NCBI GenBank assembly: GCA_043802925.1
Contig: JAZDKP010000067.1
Span: 1 to 7,868 of the forward strand
Origin: JAZDKP01 sp043802925
GTDB lineage: Bacteria; Fibrobacterota; OXYB2-FULL-49-7; JAEUSG01
Length of the DNA stretch: 7,868 nucleotides
Direction of reading: 5' to 3'
This document shows positions 1 to 5,956 of this stretch, in pieces (the stretch's first letter is position 1; each line of letters starts with the position of its first letter). Under the pieces are notes generated by a model, which was not told where the DNA came from, searched no databases, and worked only from the letters and a program-made list of their open reading frames with translations. A program made the position numbers and the translations under genes.

Positions 1-525
1 GGTAAAGATATCGAGAAAGAAAAGCAGGAATGCCAGGGCCGCGGCCGCCACTTCAAGGCGTTTGAAGCCCTGGGCGGTTTTTTCCGTGGCCGTAATGAGA
101 TAACGGGCGAAATAGATGATCTCGAGGCCATAAACGGTGAATACGCCGATTTTATGCGGAAAGATGAGGTAAACGAGGATCGGGACAACAAGTGCGATGC
201 CGTTGTGAATGGCCGAAAGGCGGAGGTATTTGCGGTTTGGCCGGAGCGTTTCGAAATTACAGGCAAAGGCGGCCAACAGGACCGCGCCGATTTCGAAGAA
301 ATTGCGCACCGGATATCCGGTGGCATCGACGAGGTCGGCCAGCCCGAAGGCGAGAAAGGCGAGTTCGCCCACGGCCAACAGGCCGTAGGCCGAGAGCGTG
401 AAACCAAGGGAAGGCCGGTTGCTCCACTGGCGCCGGGTTTCGGGGAGGGCCACGGAAAAGAAAAGCGCATAGATGAGCAGCCGGCTGAGCGTGGAGATAT
501 GGATGGCAATATGTATGGTAGTCAC
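1..525 (-). CDS. N-terminal part of a multi-spanning membrane protein (3' end outside window)
   Basis: Reading the minus strand from a GTG at 525-523 gives 175 uninterrupted codons to the window edge, so the gene continues to the left. The product is strongly hydrophobic, with about six likely membrane helices at roughly residues 3-25, 39-66, 73-90, 98-120, 123-142 and 153-175, separated by short charged loops (for example PETRRQW and ETLRPNRK). No catalytic motif lies in the visible part. Six or more N-terminal helices like these are often sensor or transport modules, sometimes fused to kinase or GGDEF output domains, but that cannot be judged here. GTG is chosen because an in-frame stop lies at 553-555 with no ATG between; a GTG at codon 25 is the alternative, but would remove the first helix. 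No clear Shine-Dalgarno is visible. The gene follows the HDOD gene on the same strand after a 99-nt AT-rich gap. I do not recognise the family. Confidence 0.62.
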   Translation of the reverse strand, partial: MTTIHIAIHISTLSRLLIYALFFSVALPETRRQWSNRPSLGFTLSAYGLLAVGELAFLAFGLADLVDATGYPVRNFFEIGAVLLAAFACNFETLRPNRKYLRLSAIHNGIALVVPILVYLIFPHKIGVFTVYGLEIIYFARYLITATEKTAQGFKRLEVAAAALAFLLFFLDIFT

Positions 526-562
526 GTTTTTACTACGGATAAAAACACAATATCATATCAAT

Positions 563-600
563 ATTATATTTGAATATAGATTTATTCTGACTGTATTCAA
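563..600 (-). promoter_or_regulatory. Promoter-like sequence upstream of the membrane protein gene
   Basis: In the AT-rich gap 526-624, the minus strand carries TTGAAT (600-595), a 16-nt spacer and TATATT (578-573), resembling a sigma-70-type promoter. A perfect TATAAT lies just downstream at 568-563 but without a good -35. The predicted start of transcription would be roughly 40 nt or more from the GTG at 525. A tandem TATCA duplication (551-560) lies further downstream. Random AT-rich DNA readily produces such matches, so confidence is low. No convincing terminator hairpin was seen after the HDOD stop codon, so read-through is also possible. Confidence 0.3.
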
Positions 601-624
601 AACATTCATTATTGTAGATGATAA

Positions 625-2358
625 TTACTTGACTGCAGGGTGGTTTGCGGATTCGAGCGCGATGTCGATAAGCCGGAGGTCGCCTTCCTTGAACAGTTTC
701 CGCAGGGAATCGCTCGCGATGAGGGGGTTCCACTTTTCGGAATCATCGGTGAAAACCAGTACCGGTTTTCCCTTGAGGGCCGGGACCTCGTTGAGGATTG
801 CGAAAACAGGCGTGAGTTCTTCGGGGCCTTTGCCATCCTCCGTATTTAGGAGGATGTGGTCGGGGATTTCCTTGACGGTCTTCAATTCGTCGGGCGTGGC
901 AACGGTCGCGATCGTATAGCCGGCGGAAGCAAGGTAGTTGAGGTGCGGCTCAAACAGCGCAGAAGCGGTGTAGAGAACGAGCAATTTGATGCCGGGCTGA
1001 TCGGGCGCCAGGGGCTTTTCTTCGGGGAAGGTGCGCTGTTCGAGGTTGAGGAACCGGCTGTACATGTTGATACCGCTGTAGATTTCGTCGAAGAACTGCG
1101 CGCGGATGCCGGTGGGAAAACGGAGGCTGGAGAACACGCTGTTGGGGATGGACTGAACGGTCTGGTCGCACTCCTTGCCCACCAGAATGGTCTTGGCCAC
1201 GGACTCGGCGATGCCTACGATCCAGGTGAGCTTGGTGAGCTCGGCATCGGCCTCGTCCTTGAAGTATTTGAAGTCGTGGTGGTTGATGATGGATTGCGTG
1301 ATATGGCGCGGGATGTTCCAGGTCTCGAACAGGCGGCTCACCAGATCGTTGTGCGTGATTCCCAGCAACTCCTTGGAGACCTTGACGAAATTGCCGGCAT
1401 TCTTGGTGGTCTCGTCCATCAGTTTTTCGAAAATCTCCGGGAAAAACTCATCGAGCAGAAGAATGCCGAAGTCGTGGAGCAGGCCGGCCACAAAGGCCTC
1501 TTCGGTGTTGGTCATGCCCGCATGACGGGCGAACTTTTCGGACAGCACGGCCACGGCCAGCGAATGATACCAGAAATCAACACGGTTGTACCCCGCCGTC
1601 TTTTCCTTGCTGTCCATGATTTTCATGACCATCATGGACAGCGCGATGTTTTTGGTTTCGCGGAAACCGATGCGGACCACGGCTTCACGGATGTCGCTGA
1701 TTTTACGGTCGCGGCTGGCGAAGAGGACGGAGTTGGCGACCTTGAGGATGGTGGTGGTCATGGCGGAGTCGGTCTTGATGACACGGGCCAGTTCCGGTGC
1801 GCCGCTCTTGATGTCATCGGCGATTTTAAGGATACGGGTGATGGTGAAGGGAAAGGCCAGGAGTTTGCCGATGTAGCGCACCATGATGTCGAGTTTTTCG
1901 GAGCCCATTTTCTCCTTGTTCAGGAGCACCGCGAATTCCTCGTCACGCTTTTTCTGATCCGCGGCCACGGGTTCGCCGGCGATTTGGATGCCCTTGTTCT
2001 TGAGCAGGACGTTCATGTCGGTCATCATTTCACCGAACCGGAGGGGGCGCTGGTAGTACTTGGTGACGCCGTTGATAAAGAAAGTTTTGATAACGCCGGG
2101 CTCGGTGTAGTTACCGTACGAGACCACCGGCATCCGGCTTGTGCGTTTGTTCTTTTTAAGTAGACGCGTAAAGTAAATTTGCTCGTTATAAGGGGTGGGC
2201 ATTTCGAGCAGGAGCAGGTCTGGATTATACTGGAGGCATTTGACATAATTGGCATAGTTGGGCTCGGACGGAATGACCTTGATGGATTTTTGCTGGAAAG
2301 CGATCGACAAAACGTCCAACTCGCGCTTGTTCCGGATGATGAGCATGACCTTAATCAT
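625..2358 (-). CDS. HDOD-domain signalling protein flanked by two degenerate receiver-like domains
   Basis: 577 residues, probably cytoplasmic: no signal peptide or membrane helix. Residues 1-125 follow the alternating strand/helix pattern of a CheY-like receiver, but the acidic pair after strand 1 is R9-N10, the phospho-accepting Asp is Glu52 (LLLLEMP), and the usual Lys before the conserved Pro is Arg104. Residues about 155-365 form an HDOD domain, with H265 in WYHSLAVA, H295-D296 in AGLLHDFG, H336 in ITHND and H360-H361. HDOD domains are relatives of HD phosphohydrolases that usually act in signalling rather than catalysis. Residues about 456-570 look like a second receiver fold (strands KLLVLYTA, HILLNTE, KPVLVFTDD) with Asn505 at the Asp position. 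The ATG lies inside the last codons of the STAS gene (8-nt overlap), indicating translational coupling and a joint role. The partner and output are unknown. The HDOD call is secure; the second receiver-like domain is inferred from pattern only. Confidence 0.93.
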   Translation of the reverse strand: MIKVMLIIRNKRELDVLSIAFQQKSIKVIPSEPNYANYVKCLQYNPDLLLLEMPTPYNEQIYFTRLLKKNKRTSRMPVVSYGNYTEPGVIKTFFINGVTKYYQRPLRFGEMMTDMNVLLKNKGIQIAGEPVAADQKKRDEEFAVLLNKEKMGSEKLDIMVRYIGKLLAFPFTITRILKIADDIKSGAPELARVIKTDSAMTTTILKVANSVLFASRDRKISDIREAVVRIGFRETKNIALSMMVMKIMDSKEKTAGYNRVDFWYHSLAVAVLSEKFARHAGMTNTEEAFVAGLLHDFGILLLDEFFPEIFEKLMDETTKNAGNFVKVSKELLGITHNDLVSRLFETWNIPRHITQSIINHHDFKYFKDEADAELTKLTWIVGIAESVAKTILVGKECDQTVQSIPNSVFSSLRFPTGIRAQFFDEIYSGINMYSRFLNLEQRTFPEEKPLAPDQPGIKLLVLYTASALFEPHLNYLASAGYTIATVATPDELKTVKEIPDHILLNTEDGKGPEELTPVFAILNEVPALKGKPVLVFTDDSEKWNPLIASDSLRKLFKEGDLRLIDIALESANHPAVK

Positions 2359-2683
2359 GGCCGTTCACCAGGCATTCTTCAGAGTCGAGCACGGGGATGA
2401 TACGGGCGATACTGGTGATGTTCAGAATCTCGAGAATGGCCTCGGAGGGGTGGATGATGTAAAGCGTTTTTCCTGCTTGTTTGATACGCCGGTCGAGGTT
2501 GAGGATAACCGTGACAAGGCTGCTGTCGATGTAGTCGGTGCGGGAGAGGTTGATCCCCAGGTTTTTCCCCTTGTCCCCGAAGGCCTCGAGTTCCTGCCGG
2601 ACACGGGCGCCATCCGGGCCTTTGATAATACGCTCGGGAAGGTCAATGATGATGCAGGTTGGAAATTCGCGTGTTTTAAGCAT
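2351..2683 (-). CDS. STAS-domain protein (anti-sigma-factor antagonist-like)
   Basis: 110 residues from the ATG at 2683, the normal size of a single STAS domain like SpoIIAA or RsbV. Such proteins are regulated by phosphorylation of a serine and bind an anti-sigma kinase or other partner. The segment YIDSSLVTVIL (51-61) matches the SpoIIAA motif region: D53 and S54 correspond to the Asp and phosphorylated Ser, although the usual GLG after DSS is LVT here. The C-terminal part (KTLYIIHPS, then a helix and a second strand) fits the fold. A longer reading from TTG at 2725 adds 14 residues but overlaps a promoter-like sequence and lacks family-like content, so the ATG is preferred. There is no evident Shine-Dalgarno. 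It overlaps the HDOD gene by 8 nt, so the two are one operon; no cognate anti-sigma kinase or sigma factor is in the window. The STAS call is firm, the partner unknown. Confidence 0.9.
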   Translation of the reverse strand: MLKTREFPTCIIIDLPERIIKGPDGARVRQELEAFGDKGKNLGINLSRTDYIDSSLVTVILNLDRRIKQAGKTLYIIHPSEAILEILNITSIARIIPVLDSEECLVNGHD

Positions 2684-2696
2684 GGTTTTATTGACG

Positions 2697-2725
2697 AATA
2701 TACTTTTTTTTGCACCGGCCTTCAA
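2697..2725 (-). promoter_or_regulatory. Promoter-like sequence of the STAS-HDOD operon
   Basis: The minus strand shows TTGAAG (2725-2720), a 17-nt spacer that includes an A8 run, and TATATT (2702-2697). Only 13 nt separate the -10 box from the ATG at 2683, so the predicted transcript would have a leader of a few bases. This favours the ATG at 2683 over the TTG at 2725, which lies within the -35. The element interleaves with the plus-strand promoter-like sequence for the glycosyltransferase. It is a motif match only. Confidence 0.42.
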
Positions 2726-2739
2726 CCTTTTGGTATATT
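2710..2739 (+). promoter_or_regulatory. Promoter-like sequence of the glycosyltransferase gene
   Basis: TTGCAC (2710-2715), an 18-nt spacer and TATATT (2734-2739) precede the ATG at 2749 by 9 nt. The -35 matches the consensus only in its first three bases, but the -10 is good. No Shine-Dalgarno lies before the ATG, so the mRNA would be leaderless or nearly so. The spacer overlaps the -35 of the opposing STAS promoter, suggesting that the two could not be occupied together. Confidence 0.33.
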
Positions 2740-2748
2740 TATTTCATA

Positions 2749-3921
2749 ATGAACCTGCTCGTAGCCACCGACCATTTCTATCCCGACATCATGGGCGGCA
2801 GCGGCCGCGTGGCCGCGGAGCTTTCCTCGCTCCTCGCGCGGAAGGGCCACGCGGTCACCATCATCACCCGGCGCTGGAACCCGGCACACCCCGAATTTGA
2901 GGCGCGCGACGGCATGACCGTCTACCGCTATACGGCCGACGCCACCACCCCGTTCCGTCTCATCCGTTCCGTGCGGAACGCGGTGGAGCTTGCCACCCGG
3001 GCCGCCTTTCCGATGTCGCCCCCGGACGCGGTGCACGTGCATCAGCCTCTTTCCGGGGCCGGTCTTCTCCCCTTCATTGCCCGCCGCAAAGTACCGGTCA
3101 CCTACTTTTTCTATTCCCCCTGGCGGCTGGAATACTTTCTGGGCCGCCAGGCGCATGAGGCCCTTTCGCTGCCGGGTTTTCTCCACGATCAGCTGCGCCG
3201 GAGCATGGAGCGTACCTTGATACGCCGGGCGGAAAAAATCGTGACGCTCAGCCGTTTTTCCGAGGAGCAGCTGCGCCGTGAGTTCCGCGTGCGGGACCAG
3301 CGGGTGATCGTATCCGGCATCGGCGTCAACCTTACACGCTTCCGTCCGGCCTGCGAGGGTGAAGATTCCCGGGCCGCACTCGGCCTGCCCGCGGATCGGC
3401 GCATCCTGTTTACCGTGCGCAATCTCCTCCCCGATATGGGCGTGGAGGACCTTCTCGGGGCCGTGGCCCGGTTCCGCGCGGAAGACCCTTCCCTCCTGCT
3501 CCTCATCGCCGGAGCGGGCCCGCTTGAGCCCGAACTCCGCGCCCGCGCGGACGCGTCCGACCTCGCTGGCGCCGTGCGTTTTCTCGGGTTTGTGGACGAC
3601 GCCCGGCTTCCGGACTATTACCGCGCCTGCGATCTTTTCGTGCTGCCCAATTCCCAACGCGAGGGGTTCGGCCTTGTCATCACCGAAGCGCTCGCCTGTG
3701 GTACGCCCGCCATCGGCACACCCGCGGGCGCAATACCCGAAATCCTGCACGCCCTCGATCCGCGGCTGCTCTGCGCGTCCACGGGTCCGGAATCACTGTA
3801 TGCCACAATGCACAACTTTTTCCGGCTTGGCATTCCCCGGGCCGAATGGTCCCGCCGCTGCCGGGCCTATGCGGAATCCCGCTTCACCTGGGAGACCCTG
3901 GCCCGCGATATCACAACATAA
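2749..3921 (+). CDS. GT4-family glycosyltransferase (GT-B fold, group 1)
   Basis: 390 residues, full length for the family. It should transfer a sugar from a nucleotide-sugar donor to a lipid, glycan or small acceptor, with retention of configuration; the donor and acceptor cannot be told from the sequence. The N-terminal Rossmann half starts with LLVATDHFYPD and a glycine-rich GGSGR acceptor-side loop (16-20), followed by GHAVTIIT. The C-terminal half has FTVRNLLPDMG (221-231), LLIAGAGP, the RFLGFVDD segment and the diagnostic E-x7-E of GT4 enzymes, E305 and E313 in EGFGLVITEAL. The Lys that usually follows the R224 motif and contacts donor phosphate is Met230; some GT4 subgroups have a similar RMG form, so this need not mean inactivity. 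No signal peptide or membrane segment is evident, so it is cytoplasmic or peripheral. The ATG at 2749 is chosen over an in-frame upstream ATG at 2710, because the extra 13 residues lie before the conserved start and over the promoter-like sequence. It is the first gene of a pair with the URO-D-family gene 15 nt downstream. Confidence 0.93.
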   Translation: MNLLVATDHFYPDIMGGSGRVAAELSSLLARKGHAVTIITRRWNPAHPEFEARDGMTVYRYTADATTPFRLIRSVRNAVELATRAAFPMSPPDAVHVHQPLSGAGLLPFIARRKVPVTYFFYSPWRLEYFLGRQAHEALSLPGFLHDQLRRSMERTLIRRAEKIVTLSRFSEEQLRREFRVRDQRVIVSGIGVNLTRFRPACEGEDSRAALGLPADRRILFTVRNLLPDMGVEDLLGAVARFRAEDPSLLLLIAGAGPLEPELRARADASDLAGAVRFLGFVDDARLPDYYRACDLFVLPNSQREGFGLVITEALACGTPAIGTPAGAIPEILHALDPRLLCASTGPESLYATMHNFFRLGIPRAEWSRRCRAYAESRFTWETLARDITT

Positions 3922-3922
3922 G

Positions 3923-3928
3923 AAGGAG
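3923..3928 (+). promoter_or_regulatory. Strong Shine-Dalgarno of the URO-D-family gene
   Basis: AAGGAG lies 8 nt before the ATG at 3937 and fixes that start. It shows that this genome uses Shine-Dalgarno signals, which makes their absence before the two divergent genes at 2683 and 2749 notable. Confidence 0.8.
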
Positions 3929-3936
3929 ACGCCGTC

Positions 3937-4995
3937 ATGACACACAGGGAACGCTTTCTCTCCGCAGTCAGCCATCGTGAACCGGACCGAATCCCGCTCT
4001 GCATGGACGCGGAAAAGGAAGTCTGGCCCAAACTTTCGGCCGCTCTCGGCGTCCGAACCCAGGAAGAGTGCTATCAGGCGCTCGAAATTGACGAATGGAT
4101 GCTCGACCCCAAGGTCACGGACCCTCGCGCGCGACGGATATCCCCCACGGAATCGCTGAGCCAGTGGGGCTACCACATCCGGGAGGTCAAGACCGCGTAC
4201 GGTTCGTACGGTGATATCTGCGCCCCCCCGCTCACCGGCCCGCTTACCGCCTCCGCCATCGACAAATTTGACTGGCCCGACCCCGCGCAGATAAACTTCA
4301 ATCATTACGGCGCAAAAATGAAAGAGATGGGCGAACGCGCCTACATCGCCCATATCACACATGGTCCCTACTTCAACTGCACCAACCTGCGCGGCATGGA
4401 AGCCTACCTTATGGATATGGCCATGGAGCCCGACCTTGCCAAACGGCTCATGGACCGCACCGAAGCGTACATTCAAAACGCCATCGATAACCTGCTCACG
4501 AACGCCCGTCCCCTGCCCGACGTTTATTATATCGCTGATGATTTCTGTTCCTCCAATGGCCCGCTTTTTTCGCCCGCCACGTGGCGCGAATGGGTCAAGC
4601 CCTACCTCGAACGCATGGCGAATAAAGTCCACGCCCGCGGGCTCAAGTTCATGCTCCATGTCTGTGGGTCCGTGCGCCCCTATATTCCCGACCTCATTGA
4701 AGCCGGGGTCGACATCCTCGAGCCCGTGCAGACCACGGCCAGGGGCATGGAGTTGAAAGGCCTGAAAAAGGACTTCGGCAAGGACATCACTTTTTATGGG
4801 AGCATCGATACCCACCACTTGCTTCCAAAGGGAAGCGTGCAGGAGGTGGTGGACGAGGTCAAACGCACCCTCGACATCATGGCCCCGGGCGGCGGCTTCA
4901 TCATTGGCCCGGCGCACACCTATATCCAACCCGACACGCCAGTGGCGAACATCATCGCCCTTTACCGCACGGCTGTTGAATATGGAACGTATTGA
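3937..4995 (+). CDS. Uroporphyrinogen decarboxylase-family protein, MtaA/CmuA-like (probable corrinoid methyltransferase type)
   Basis: 352 residues with the (beta/alpha)8 URO-D fold. It is not haem-pathway HemE: the substrate-binding RQAGRY segment is missing and the N-terminus reads HREPDRIP, as in the methyltransferase-like branch. Members of that branch (MtaA, MtbA, CmuA) transfer methyl groups between corrinoid proteins and coenzyme M or other thiols using a zinc bound by His-x-Cys plus a later Cys. Here H241 and C243 in MLHVCGSV match the first two ligands. At the third ligand position the sequence is GPAHTYIQPDTP, with His327 where MtaA-type proteins have Cys. A DD pair (201-202) in YYIADDFCSSNG and a DTHH motif (291-294) probably line the barrel mouth. 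No corrinoid-binding protein or activator is encoded in the window, so substrate and acceptor are unknown. It is 15 nt after the glycosyltransferase, so probably co-transcribed. Family call secure, reaction inferred. Confidence 0.9.
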   Translation: MTHRERFLSAVSHREPDRIPLCMDAEKEVWPKLSAALGVRTQEECYQALEIDEWMLDPKVTDPRARRISPTESLSQWGYHIREVKTAYGSYGDICAPPLTGPLTASAIDKFDWPDPAQINFNHYGAKMKEMGERAYIAHITHGPYFNCTNLRGMEAYLMDMAMEPDLAKRLMDRTEAYIQNAIDNLLTNARPLPDVYYIADDFCSSNGPLFSPATWREWVKPYLERMANKVHARGLKFMLHVCGSVRPYIPDLIEAGVDILEPVQTTARGMELKGLKKDFGKDITFYGSIDTHHLLPKGSVQEVVDEVKRTLDIMAPGGGFIIGPAHTYIQPDTPVANIIALYRTAVEYGTY

Positions 4996-5010
4996 CAGAT
5001 AACGTTGAAG

Positions 5011-5955
5011 TCAGCGCGCCCTGAAGAAGACTCCCCGCTCCTCTGTCACGAACTCCGCCTGTCCCGATTCAATCAACGCATCGAGGCGTTGATTGATTGC
5101 CTTTTCGGTCCGGCCCAGGGCCGTGACCAGGTCGGCCGCGGTGCAGGGGCGTCGGCGGATCAGCGCCAGCAGGCGTTCGTTCACCTCGTCCAACTCGGCC
5201 CGGTTCCCTTTTTTCACCGGGGTCGGAGCAATGATCTCCACAGAGAGCCGTTTGAAGAAACCGAGGATGCGCGTCGTTTCTTCCGGGGTGGGTTTTCGCA
5301 CCCAGGGTTCGGTGCCGGGCCGGTCAAGGAAGTTCAGCTGTATTTTGTCCGGGGCGATGCGCTCCGCGGCCTTGGAGAGCAGGTCCAGTTCCTGCGGAGT
5401 GTCGTTGACTCCGGGGACAATGAAAATTTCGAGCCACATGCAACCGTCGAACTCATCGCGGAAATCACAGAGCGCGTTCACCAGATCGCGCGGCTTGATG
5501 CCCGGGGCGGGCCGGTTGACCTGCTGAAAGACTTTGGATGAGACGGCATCGAGCGAGGGCACCACGAGGTCGCACCGGAGGACCTCATTCCGCATTTCCG
5601 GGTGCATGAAGAGACTGCTGTTGGTGAGCAGCGCGACCTTGTATTCCGGATAGTTCTGCTTGAGGAACTCGATGACGCCGCCGATGCCCTTGTTCAGCGT
5701 GGGCTCACCGGATCCTGAAAAGGTGATGTAGTCGATGTCGCAAGGCGGGGCCTTGAGAAAATCCTTGAGTTCCTCGATGACGCGGTAGACAGGAACGTAT
5801 TCGCTCCGCTCGGTGGTCCGCTCGGTGGTTTTGCCGCATTCGCAGTAAACGCAGTCGAAAGAGCAGACCTTGTAGGGAACGAGATCCACGCCGAGGGAGC
5901 ACCCCAGGCGCCGGGAAGGCACGGGACCGAAAAGATGATGGTAACCCAGCGCCAT
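5011..5955 (-). CDS. Radical SAM protein (COG0731-like) with C-terminal winged-helix-like domain
   Basis: 314 residues. The N-terminal FGPVPSRRLG and SLGVDLVPYK segments and the CSFDCVYCECG cluster are typical of the COG0731 Fe-S oxidoreductases, the group that includes relatives of the wyosine-synthesis enzyme TYW1. Cys31, Cys35 and Cys38 form the CX3CX2C site for the 4Fe-4S cluster that cleaves S-adenosylmethionine; Cys40 follows closely. SGSGEPTL (80-87) is the SAM-contacting GEP motif. Residues about 253-314 form a separate helical region (NERLLALIRRR, AADLVTAL, INQRLDALIESG, then two strands) that resembles a winged helix and may bind nucleic acid or a partner. The substrate is unknown for these bacterial proteins. 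The ATG at 5955 is one base from the stop of the upstream PLP-enzyme gene (TGATATG), indicating translational coupling and an operon. The gene ends 15 nt from the convergent URO-D gene. The radical SAM call is firm; the wHTH call is moderate. Confidence 0.92.
   Translation of the reverse strand: MALGYHHLFGPVPSRRLGCSLGVDLVPYKVCSFDCVYCECGKTTERTTERSEYVPVYRVIEELKDFLKAPPCDIDYITFSGSGEPTLNKGIGGVIEFLKQNYPEYKVALLTNSSLFMHPEMRNEVLRCDLVVPSLDAVSSKVFQQVNRPAPGIKPRDLVNALCDFRDEFDGCMWLEIFIVPGVNDTPQELDLLSKAAERIAPDKIQLNFLDRPGTEPWVRKPTPEETTRILGFFKRLSVEIIAPTPVKKGNRAELDEVNERLLALIRRRPCTAADLVTALGRTEKAINQRLDALIESGQAEFVTEERGVFFRAR
5069..5096. repeat. 11-bp perfect inverted repeat within the radical SAM coding region
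   Basis: TCAATCAACGC (5069-5079) and its exact reverse complement GCGTTGATTGA (5086-5096) are separated by a 6-nt loop. The sequence encodes residues around INQRLDALIE in the winged-helix-like region. On the plus strand the hairpin ends about 100 nt after the URO-D stop and is followed by TTGCCTTTTC, so it might act as a weak terminator for the plus-strand operon, there being no room for one in the 15-nt gap. It could equally be chance codon use. Confidence 0.4.
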
Positions 5956-5956
5956 A

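Noticed and set aside
856..2163. Plus-strand open frame of 435 codons antisense to the HDOD gene
   Set aside because: Its translation is rich in G, D, E, V and H with no domain pattern, whereas the opposite strand gives a clear HDOD protein. It is a by-product of codon bias.
2684..2725. TTG start giving a 14-residue longer STAS protein
   Set aside because: It begins within a promoter-like -35 and has no properly spaced ribosome site, and the ATG at 2683 gives the usual STAS length.
2710..2748. Upstream ATG adding 13 residues to the glycosyltransferase
   Set aside because: The conserved N-terminal strand starts right after the ATG at 2749, and the added part coincides with the promoter-like sequence.
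2722..3750. Minus-strand open frame of 342 codons antisense to the glycosyltransferase
   Set aside because: Low-complexity G/R/H-rich translation with no motifs; the plus strand encodes a full GT4 enzyme.
3793..4929. Minus-strand open frame of 378 codons antisense to the URO-D-family gene
   Set aside because: No recognisable domain; the plus strand has a strong Shine-Dalgarno and a full conserved family protein.
3937..4995. Identification as HemE of haem synthesis
   Set aside because: The RQAGRY substrate-binding motif is absent and the His-x-Cys metal motif of the methyltransferase branch is present.
5806..5829. Perfect 12-bp tandem duplication (CCGCTCGGTGGT twice) in the radical SAM gene, encoding TTERTTER
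   Set aside because: As I recall the family, this segment between the Cys cluster and EYVP has the same length in relatives (TT-x-x-T-x-E-R), so it is probably convergent codon use and not a recent insertion.
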